A DNA stretch of 64,000 bases, taken from the NCBI RefSeq assembly GCF_963675165.1, contig NC_087377.1, positions 12,696,632 through 12,760,631 on the forward strand, written 5' to 3'. Both the position numbers and the translations under genes were made by a program. The notes below the pieces were generated by a model. It was not told the DNA's origin. It made no database searches and worked only from the letters and a program-made list of their open reading frames with translations. The stretch comes from Halichondria panicea (Eukaryota; Porifera; Demospongiae; Suberitida; Halichondriidae). Shown here piece after piece: positions 56,322 through 64,000 of this stretch (position 1 is the first letter of the stretch; each line of letters opens with the position of its first letter).

Positions 56322-56870
56322 TACTCAGGTATATTAAGGACTGGGACCTTCAATTATTGCTGAATCAGCTAAAACGCAGCCACGCCCACGATTTTTAATA
56401 TGTTTTGTGTGTAAAAATTTTGTGCAGCTACTGATCTTTTTTAGTTCTAAAAACGGTGTTCTAAACCTTCCTTTTAGCTCTTAATTCTTAGTGTAGTAGG
56501 TAGTTCAAAGGCTTAAGCAGACATATCCGCTGGGAGAGAGCATCATGTTCTATTTAGAGTAAGTTATTAGCCTATAAAAATAAAAATGTCACTTATTGTC
56601 AGCTGTAAGACTAAGTTTTGTGCAAAATCTCACCTTTGGCCAAAGAAGTGGCTCTCTCCCAGCAGATATGTCTGCTTAAGCCTTTGAACTACCTACTACA
56701 CTAAGAATTAAGAGCTAAAAGGAAGGTTTAGAACACCGTTTTTAGAACTAAAAAAGATCAGTAGCTGCACAAAATTTTTACACACAAAACATATTAAAAA
56801 TCGTGGGCGTGGCTGCGTTTTAGCTGATTCAGCAATAATTGAAGGTCCCAGTCCTTAATATACCTGAGTA
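56322..56870. mobile_element. Foldback element, 549 bp, about 225-bp arms
   Basis: TACTCAGGTATATTAAGGAC at 56322 is inverted at the right end (56851-56870). The arms stay almost identical through AGCTGATTCAGC, GGCGTGGCTGCG, and AGGCTTAAGCAGACATAT to about 56548 and 56648, leaving a 100-bp loop. It splits the CXC gene just before its acidic tail. No target duplication is obvious. Confidence 0.9.
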
Positions 56871-57209
56871 CTATAGACAGGTCCTCCCAGTTAGTCGATG
56901 TTGAGGAGGAGTATGTGGACCAGTACGGTGAAATTGAAGACATCATGGATTTTGTTTTTAGAGAAAATTCCCAACAAGCAAACAAGATTGACATCGAAAG
57001 TGACTCTGATGAAGAACAATCAAACAGTGTACTTTGTTAAACAGACAAACACAATTGTTTTATGCTTATTTTAATATATACATTGCTTTACCGCAATGTC
57101 CTAGCCTGCTTTGCATTGTACAGATAGTCATACTAAATTGTTAATTTATATTGTAGGTACACTCTATAATTATAAGTAATTAGGCTATTCTTGTTTCCTG
57201 ATACCCCAG

Positions 57210-60200
57210 GCTACAGTGGAGCCGGTAATCTATGCTGCCCTTAGCACTAGCCAGCCCCGCAAGAAAGGGACTGCCACTGTGGATCATCATCAGGTCACCT
57301 ACGCCACTGTGGATAGTGATGCTACCATGCAACAGGAAGCTAAGGCTGCCATCCTCCCAGCGTTCCCAACAGGTGAGTATGTTTGCGTAATTTTAAGATT
57401 CATTGTTCCATCATTGCACAAGCGCACAGCGACATAATTATTGCTGGTATGTATTTCACTTTGTGTGTCTGTTTGTCTAGACTGCTATTATTATAATTAT
57501 GATAGTCAATGAAGTGCGGTGGAAATTAGGTACCGTTCTAAAAAAGGAATAAACATTAGCACCATTGTAACTCTGTGCATGTTTACTCTAGTAGCTTCAG
57601 GCCAGGCCGTGGTGCTTTCGTTTTGATTATTGCATGTTTATTGTGTGTACTATGGTGCGTCCGTTCCGGGTAGTTTTGATTTAGAAATACCTATAGCGAT
57701 CGAGTTGTGAGTTTTTCCCATTTTGAAATCTAGTGTTGTCTGTTCCTGGTAGTGATGTCCCTAGCGAGTTATGAGCTCTTCCCATTGATTAAGAAGAAGT
57801 GTGCTTATATGTTGTCTGTTCCTGGTAGTTTTGATTAGGAAGTTTCTATTTTGTCTTTCCAAGTGTTGTTTTGTCTGTCTGTTTCCTGGGTGTGTACAGC
57901 ATGTCATTTCAGCAGCTGATTAGGGGACAGTGGGGAAAACACAGAGTGCATAATCCCTGATAAGCTGTCAGCTTTATGGCTTCTGGTTTTACCCTTACCT
58001 TTTAAGGCACATAACCTTGTTATTGTTCATGAGTTACAAGCTGTACTCACTGCTATAGAGTCCCAAGGCCATGATAGTGTTCATGGTTTGAGTGTTGTGA
58101 GTTGTAGCTTTCATTGCTTCCTCTAGTACTGGCTTGTAGTGCTGCCCTGAAGCTGTAGCATTGCCTACTGAATAGTTAGTGCAGATGTTATCATCATTAG
58201 TGTTCAGCTTTTGTTTCACTCTCACTCACACACACACACACACACACTACTATCTGACTAATGCCTTGTGCTACAGTGGTTTTCCTTACCTTTGCAGGCT
58301 ATACTGCAAGAGCACTGCAACCACAATGTAGTAAATATAGTATTTTGGTTGGCTTCTGTTATGATTGTTAGTAACAAGCCAACAAAATTACTTGCTATGG
58401 CCTGCAAAATGCAAACTGTAACTGGTTTTAATTTGGCAATTTCAAAACTGCCAAATTAGTGGACTTAATTGCTGTAGTAGTCTAAGACGTCAAATTAAAA
58501 ATCGCCAAATTCTAATAGCTCACTTGCCAAATAATTATAATATCCGCTAAATGTTCCAGGTGTCTCATATTTTGTCTGACTGAAGTGATGGTAGCTCTGA
58601 TGGTAGCTCAGCTAACTTATTGCTTGTTCATTGTGGCAAAATGATATGAGCTAAAACTTGTATGTATATCTATAGGGAGCGGAGGGCCTATATTTACTAG
58701 GCTCAAAATTGGATATTTCCGAAAGCAGTTTGTTGACCTCAAGCATTATAATTATAGAAGGAGTGCTGTGAAAGTAGAGTAGTAACCCCTTGAGTTGTGT
58801 GAAAAGTCTGCAATAGCCAGTATTTACCCATCATTGATTTTTGTGATGTGTGGGTGGACTAAAATAACACAGACAGGTAATCACTACTGTGGTTGCAGTG
58901 CTCTTGGGAGTATAGCCTGCAAAGGTATGGAAAACCACTGTAGTTCTAAGAACCAAAATTAGAGGTTAATGATTGTTTTGTGCTTGCCACCTATAGAAGA
59001 ACCACATAGACCCATCCCCATTATCAGATACTACCACCACAAAACCTAGCCCAGACAATACAGGCCTGTACCTTATAAATTAAGCCTCCCTCAAGGTCAG
59101 ATTTAGTTCACACAAGTACACAGCCATGCACAAGCTAAGTTGAAGTATTACAGCAGCCAATATCAAGTCTAAGATAAGTTCTATACTTTATGTTAGCATT
59201 ACCTCAAATGTGAATATAGCTTACAATCAGCATGGCCCCAAGTTGAGTATAGCTTACAATAATTATTGAGTATACTAGTCGTTCTGAATGCAACAGATGA
59301 GTGGGGAGGGTTGGTGCACCGTTAAAGACTCTTTAACCCATCATTCTCGACTCTCAAGGTCGGGCATCTGATTGCTTTCTTTCTACCAGTATGGTTTTGT
59401 GCTGTTTGTTCTTTTGTTTCCTTTTTTTTTTTTTATAGTCCCTTAACTATTACTGAAGGGCTTCCCAAAATAATGTAGACACACTGTGATAGACTATATG
59501 CAAAATAACCTAGATACAGATCGGATTGCAGGGGCGTAGCCAGACTTTTGAGACAGGGGTTTCTTCAGAAAAATCTGCGGCGCGATAGCGCCGCGAAATT
59601 TTTGGTCACGCCCACTTCCGGTACCACACCCTCTTGATTGGGGCACACCTACTGCTTATTGACTATTGTTTATGACTTTTTTACATGTTTGTGAGAAGCT
59701 AGCTAGCTATAGACGTAACATACTATAGGCATGCAGGTGCCAATTGTGTATTGCTAGTCTAGCTGAGCAACAATTAAATGTCATTTACCTGAGAGGTTTC
59801 ATGTGGCTGAGATTGTTCTAAACTTGTACACTTCCTGAATAAAGTTGTGCTTAGAGCTGAGTCTGAGAATACTGGAGCATTCAGGATTGATACTAGATCT
59901 AGAACTTAAGTCTTGGTCTTCTTTGTTTGAGGTAGCTAGCTAGCTGAGACTAACTAGCTGAGACAAAGCCAAAGTGAAACGTAGACTGGCGGCGACAGCC
60001 CCTTGTGTACCGAGGGGCTGTCGCCGCCAGTCTACGTTTCACTTTGGTAGCTCGCGCTACACGCTCGGGCGGCTGTCGCCGCCAGTCTAAGTGAAACGCT
60101 TCACGGTGGTGCTTAGTTGGGCGGAGCCCGACCGTCCCTGACGGGAGGTCGGGTTGCAAGCCTATCTGGGATTTGTTCTGCGCATTATGTAGTACTGCTA

Positions 60201-60707
60201 TGAATATTATTATTCTCAAGTGGGTGTTAACCGACTTGATGACGTGTAAACCACAAGGATGGCACAGCAATACTGCATGCGGTTTTGCAACTAGATGTAA
60301 GCGGAAGTGTAACCAAGCCACGTGAAAAATGCTGCAATCTGATAGGGCGCCACTATAGTGGCGCTAGAACAAATCCCAGATAGGCTTGCAACCCGACCTC
60401 CCGTCAGGGACGGTCGGGCTCCGCCCAACTAGGTGGTGCTCTGATTATTGATTTGCAGCCACGTGTGAAAAGATGGGCAGGGCTGCATGATTTCAATTAT
60501 AGGGGAGCCCTGCCCAATTTTCTCAGCAGCTCCTGGGGGGTTTCTGGGCAACCAGGAAACAATGGTAGCTACGCCCCTGGATTGCATTTATAACTTTGAG
60601 CTGTTTCTAAGTTGTAGGCTGAGTCAGTAATTATGTGTCGGAAAGCCCGATCCCACCCCCTATACTTCTGTATATACCATTCTCAAACACACACACACAC
60701 ACACACA

Positions 60708-60748
<41 letters not shown>

Positions 60749-63078
60749 CTATCTATTTATTTTGACTAATGCCTGGTGCTAATTCTAAGAACCAAAATTA
60801 TAGAGGTTAATGATTGTTTTGTGCTTGCCACCTATAGAAGAACCACATAGACCTACCCCCATTATCAGATACTACCACCACAAACCTGGCCCAGACAATA
60901 CAGTCCTGTACCTTATAAATTAAGCCTCCCTCAAGGTCAGATTTAGTTTACACAAGTACACAGCCATGCACAAGCTAAGTTGAAGTATTACAGCAGCCAA
61001 TATCAAGTCTAAGATAAGTTCTATACTTTATGTTAGCATTACCTCAAATGTGAATATAGCTTACAATCAGCATGGCCCCAAGTGAGTAGCTTACAATAAT
61101 TATTGAGTATACTAGTCGTTCTGAATGCAACAGATGAGTGGGGAGGGTTGGTGCACCGTTAAAGACTCTTTAACCCATCATTCTTGACTCTCAAGGTTGG
61201 GCATCTGATTGCTTTTTTTCTACCAGTATGGTTTTGTGCTGTTTGTTCTTTTGTTTCCTTTTTTTTTTTTTTTCTATAGTCCCTTAACCCTTTCCCCGTT
61301 GAAGCCGTCATATGACGGCCACTCTAGTGGTCATTTTCAAAAATTCGTTGTGCCCGCTGTGTTGGAGCTATGCACACCCTGTAGGTACCAGCACATGTGC
61401 ATTGAGCTGCTCTTTCACATGGTATCTTTAATATGCTGCCTCGAGGTACGCTTTGTACAGTAATGTCGAAAGAAAAGTGACTGTTTGATAATGTTTCAAG
61501 ATCTTTGTAGTACAACCTTAGTGAGGTTCTAAAGTATAGCTAGACAGTGAGAATATCGATGCTTATGGCCTTGTTGAGTGAGAGGACAGTGACTGGGATC
61601 ATAGCTAGATAAAAAGCTACCTCAAGCTAGAAAATATAGAGCCTGAAGGCCTGAGGAAGAAGCTCTTGCGATGGAACAACTTCTTGGATCTGGTAAGTCT
61701 AGAGTAGCATTTGTAGTCTTGATAGCTTCAGTATAACTGTGTTTAGGCTAGTTAGTACAGCAGTGGACATTATGAGCCACCATTGAACTTGTAAACCTGT
61801 GTGTAGGTGAAGAAACCATTTCCCGGGAAAAGGGCGTCTGCTGATACGACCTCGCAGAGAACTTTCTGCAGGTCCTGATTGAACCATGTCACCGTGAGAA
61901 CATTGAGAACACTTATTTAGTGTCTTTAGCCACTCTGTGCCCTCATACAATATTATTTGTGTACATAGTTGTGAATGTTTGTAAACAATTGCTAATTAAT
62001 GGGGGTGGTCAGTTGCTAGGTAACGAAGATGGTGTAAAGATACCTCTGGGGTCTGCGCTACCTGTAGGAAATAGTTACAAGTGATTTCAATGTATGGTTC
62101 ATGACATATGAATTTTGAAAGAAAATTGTTATTTATTCTGTATTTTCTTGTTTTAATTAAAACGGGGAAAGGGTTAACTATTACTGAAGAGCTTCCCAAA
62201 ATAATGTAGACACACTGTGATAGACTATATTAGTCTCATGGATCAGCCCCCTCCTGAGAAGGGGTCTGAGCACTCTTGATGTAGTTTTGTTGCACACGCT
62301 GGAATTCCAGCGGCTCAATCAGATTGACTTATTCTATTCAGGTGATATTATAGGAGGCAATAAAGAACTGCACGTTGCTCAACGCATTTGGATAATCATT
62401 AACGCATGCATTACGCATGGTAAACGCTTCATACATAGACGCTGCTACAAAGCATAAGCAAGCCAAGCAGGGGTCCTTGGGCACAGAGAGTTAGCACCAC
62501 AGGCAAAAGACATACATGTAATAGATTGAAGCACCTTCTTCAGAAATAGAGAGATGCCTGCGCTTGACACTTTGTACAATTAACAAATACGCGGGGGTGT
62601 AAGGTCAGGAATTGATTACATTCTATTGGTCTGGCACATTCCACTGTGAAATGACCTCAAGACAAGAAGTGCTCAGACCCTTTCTCAGGAGGGGGCTGAT
62701 CCATGAGACTAAGACTATATACCGTATAGCGCGAAATTTTCGAGGGGCTTAATTTTCGTGGATTTCGTGGGTTAGCAATCCTACACGAAAATTAAGTCCA
62801 CGAAAATCGTTCTTTACCTGCTATAACATGCAAGATTTAAAGGCGTGGCTTCCGGTAAGCAGTCATTCCGCGAACATTGTGCAACGAAATGGCTTTTAGA
62901 GGCCAATCCACGAAATATAAGTGCCTCGAAAATTTCGCACTATACGGTATGCAAAATAACCTAGATACAGATCGGATTGCATTTATAACTTTGAGCTGTT
63001 TCTAAGTTGTAGGCTGAGTCAGTAATTATGTGTCGGAACCCCCTATACTTCTGTATATACCATTCTCAAACACACACG

Positions 63079-63127
<49 letters not shown>

Positions 63128-63607
63128 CCTCAGCCCCAGCCCCAGCCCTGACTGATGTGGACAAGCTCCTGGACATTGACCAGGCCTTGGTGCAGATCAG
63201 GTCAATGAAGCACAAATGGAGGGAGCTGGCTGAGACTATGAGGCTGCCAGAAACAATGATTGAACAGGTACATACTCGAATCCATCAAGGGTCAAGCATG
63301 ATAGTCATCAGGAGTACATGCATGTACATGTGTACATACACATATGTGGTGTGAAGGAATGTGTTGTTTACATAGATAAAGTAGAAGTGCACTCTATTGT
63401 TGATCTGCTACTCACTCAAATATCTCATTTTAGATCGAGGATTCATGTGGAATCAACCATGGTGGCTGTCTAACAGAGGTGATCGACCAGTGGATGAGGA
63501 GTTGCTCTGGGCGACCAACCTGGAGAGAGCTGGCTGGTCATCTCCATAATATCAGAGAGGAACAACTGTCACAAGAACTCATGACTATCTACGATACTGG
63601 TGAATAG
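57210..63607 (+). CDS. Death-domain receptor-like gene, 3' three exons
   Basis: Exons 57210-57372, 63128-63267 and 63434-63607 (TAG at 63605) join with matching phase. Exon 1 reads EPVIYAALSTSQPRKKG... HHQVTYATVDSD: VIYAAL and VTYATV fit the ITIM-like I/VxYxxL/V pattern for SH2-phosphatase or kinase docking. Exons 2 and 3 encode a death domain: LTDVDKLLDIDQALVQI, KWRELAETMRLPETMIEQ, then IEDSCGINHGG, VIDQWMRSCSGRPTWRELAG. Death domains bind other death domains in apoptosis and innate signalling. The 5' exons (expected signal peptide, ectodomain, TM) are not identified upstream, so the gene may be longer or a cytosolic adaptor. The 5.75-kb intron holds a tandem duplication and five mobile elements. 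A relic of the last exon lies at 36.2 kb. Confidence 0.75.
57373..58220. other. Intron, no other gene recognised
   Basis: Loose repeats of GTCTGTTCCTGGTAGTTTTGATT (about 57740, 57815) and no coding frame. Confidence 0.5.
58274..58940. mobile_element. Tc1/mariner-type MITE in unit 1, 667 bp
   Basis: CAGTGGTTTTCCTTACCTTT and about 50 bp onward are inverted at the right end. TA flanks both sides. The empty site in unit 2 (GGTGCTAATTCTAAG, about 60773) has a single TA. TIR style and TA duplication fit Tc1/mariner. No transposase frame, but an ATTTGGCG repeat lies inside. Confidence 0.88.
59969..60047. repeat. GC-rich hairpin (34-bp arms)
   Basis: CCAAAGTGAAACGTAGACTG and GCGGCGACAGCCCC pair perfectly with the right arm around an 11-base loop. 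A third partial copy (GGCTGTCGCCGCCAGTCTAA) follows at 60071. Confidence 0.92.
60114..60431. mobile_element. Mutator-like MITE, 318 bp, 9-bp TSD
   Basis: TAGTTGGGCGGAGCCCGACC through GGATTTGTTCT is inverted at the right end. GGTGGTGCT is at 60105-60113 and 60432-60440. Ends are kin to those of 45773-46187. Confidence 0.92.
60687..60745. repeat. (CA)n tract
   Basis: CA repeats with one CT interruption, at the junction of the two duplicated units. Confidence 0.95.
61288..62173 (+). mobile_element. piggyBac-type nonautonomous element in unit 2, 886 bp
   Basis: TTAA at 61284 and 62174 brackets CCCTTTCCCCGTT...AACGGGGAAAGGG. Unit 1 has the empty site CCCTTAACTATTACTG (59441). TTAA specificity with CCC/GGG tips is diagnostic of piggyBac. 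Remnants of an acidic N-terminus and the KKPFPGKRASADTT string match copy 1 at 52.35 kb. The catalytic core is absent. Confidence 0.9.
62231..62711. mobile_element. Mutator-like MITE in unit 2, 481 bp, 9-bp TSD
   Basis: TAGTCTCATGGATCAGCCCC...CTCCTGAGAA is inverted at the right end. AGACTATAT lies at 62222-62230 and 62712-62720. Unit 1 has a single GATAGACTATATGC (59490). Confidence 0.93.
62720..62949. mobile_element. TACCGTAT-family MITE in unit 2, 230 bp
   Basis: TACCGTATAGCGCGAAATTT on the left, CGCACTATACGGTA on the right. Unit 1 shows the empty ACTATATGCAAAA, from which a 2-bp (TA/AT) duplication is inferred. It inserted into the right target repeat of the Mutator-like MITE, so it is younger. 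Confidence 0.92.
63069..63126. repeat. (CA)n tract forming the splice acceptor of the death-domain exon
   Basis: About 28 CA units end in CACAG|CC, the acceptor of the exon at 63128. There is no normal pyrimidine tract. Confidence 0.85.
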
Positions 63608-63897
63608 AATAATGGTTTCACGTGTGTTGCTTGAAGTGTGACCCTGCTACGTATATGAAGTCATAATGATTATTGTTTGCTGTCCGATAGATTATGGTTT
63701 GCTCCTGACAGTGACATATAGCTTTCACTAATAAAATAATGTTGTTGTATTAATTAGAGAGCTGTATATGGTGTGTGTATATGGATGATGTGCTTAGAAC
63801 AGAGATCTTTGCTAAAAGGATTAGTTCTACAACAAGGTTGCCATGCATACTGGCTCTAACTACATGAATTTAAAATTCCAATGACATACATGTAGTG

Positions 63898-63898
<1 letters not shown>
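63608..63898. other. 3' flank, no gene recognised
   Basis: AT-rich DNA after the death-domain gene stop. An AATAAAA at about 63731 could be a poly(A) signal. Confidence 0.4.
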
Positions 63899-63928
<30 letters not shown>

Positions 63929-63940
63929 CACACACACAGT

Positions 63941-64000
<60 letters not shown>
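63899..64000. repeat. (CA)n tract at window end
   Basis: CA repeats with short interruptions run to the last base, so the true length is unknown. Confidence 0.95.

Larger units (their letters stand above)
54854..57038 (+). pseudogene. Nuclease/CXC-domain gene of mobile-element type, broken
   Basis: Consecutive plus-strand frames read: Cys-rich N-terminus (KKCELCLDERDTIKLSNPSK, CSVKACDSK), a zinc-binding middle (LCKHHYQ, HCITCGSSLRHTKSKTC, DKVCYVCYRSHLVIL), a FEN/PIN-like nuclease core remnant (IFICTGCDYLSFFSQIGKAT), and a tesmin/TSO1-like CXC end (CKCVTGCTTKLCSCYRGS, CSAGCECKSC). After a 549-bp foldback element an acidic tail (EEEYVDQYGEIEDIM, then to stop at 57038) follows. Frame change near 55180, telomere-like insert at 55460 with a stop, and stops near 55786 and 56020 disable it. 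The layout is common among multi-copy invertebrate proteins (recollection). Element ends not found. Confidence 0.6.
59529..60579. mobile_element. hAT-type MITE in unit 1, about 1.05 kb
   Basis: CAGGGGCGTAGCCAGAC at 59529 faces GCTACGCCCCTG ending 60579. GGATTGCA is repeated at both borders in the overlap with the tips (7-8 bp duplication). Unit 2 has the empty site ATCGGATTGCATTTAT at about 62972. It holds a hairpin and a nested Mutator-like MITE. Confidence 0.88.
58222..63126. repeat. Tandem segmental duplication bounded by (CA)n tracts
   Basis: Unit 1 runs from the (CA)n at 58222 to the (CA)n at about 60687. Unit 2 runs from there to the (CA)n at 63069-63126. Both contain, in order, ACTACTATCT, TCTAAGAACCAAAATTA, GAAGAACCACATAGACC, GCCTCCCTCAAGGTCAGATT, GGTTGGTGCACCGTTAAAGA and GATACAGATCGGATTGCA. 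Each unit has transposon insertions absent from the other. Confidence 0.9.

Noticed and set aside
54854-57038. Intact host zinc-finger gene
   Set aside because: At least one frame change, several stops and two insertions break it.
63899-64000. Possible centromere or telomere satellite
   Set aside because: It is a plain (CA)n microsatellite like several others here.
1-64000. Reverse transcriptase, integrase, capsid or envelope genes
   Set aside because: None recognised in either strand, so no retroelement or virus-like element is called.

Overview
This is a eukaryotic nuclear window, most likely from a sponge (demosponge). The organism call is inference. It rests on compact multi-exon genes with short introns, a receptor built from Ig, FN3 and CCP modules beside death-domain exons, TTAGGG-type telomere units, and a dense load of DNA transposons (Harbinger, hAT/ZMYM1-like, Crypton-like, piggyBac-like, Mutator-like MITEs). 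I saw no bacterial features, CRISPR array, rRNA or convincing tRNA, and no reverse transcriptase, retroviral or Polinton gene.

Host-type genes are few. (1) A complete-looking five-exon receptor gene lies at 7208-8729 (minus): signal peptide, Ig-like, FN3, CCP/sushi, transmembrane segment and a tyrosine-bearing tail. (2) A decayed paralog lies at 27481-32173, with its CCP exon split by a 3.2 kb transposon. (3) A third tail fragment lies at 50290-50570. (4) The 3' part of a gene at 57210-63607 (plus) encodes two tyrosine motifs and then a death domain. (5) Four partial copies (about 3.3-6.2, 9.9-10.7, 16.7-18.5 and 41.3-42.2 kb) of one unrecognised gene with helical, solenoid-like exons mark repeated segmental duplication. 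Two exon relics lie at 35.7 and 36.2 kb.

Mobile DNA dominates the rest. 0.4-2.6 kb: tandem repeat, a broken YqaJ-nuclease gene and a hairpin next to a TATA-driven 53-codon ORF. 3.5-5.1 kb: a CACTG-ended element. 10.8-16 kb: broken hAT/ZMYM1-like transposase pieces with a Crypton-like fragment. 18.7-26.6 kb: a 7.95 kb element with matching inverted ends around a seven-exon gene whose 3' end carries two histone-type stem-loops. 28.0-31.2 and 32.7-35.6 kb: two more CACTG/CACCG-ended elements, the second carrying a seven-exon SAM-domain gene. 44.5-47.1 kb: nested MITEs four deep. 47.1-50.0 kb: a Harbinger transposon that looks whole, with both proteins open. 52-57 kb: piggyBac-like remnant, foldback element and a broken nuclease/CXC gene interrupted by head-to-head telomere repeats. 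58.2-63.1 kb: a tandem duplication inside a death-domain gene intron, with five transposon insertions that can be ordered against their empty sites.

The best candidates for something undescribed are the SAM-domain transposon family with 2-bp target duplications (3533-5059, 27982-31217, 32733-35612) and the 18660-26610 element with its histone-like mRNA end.
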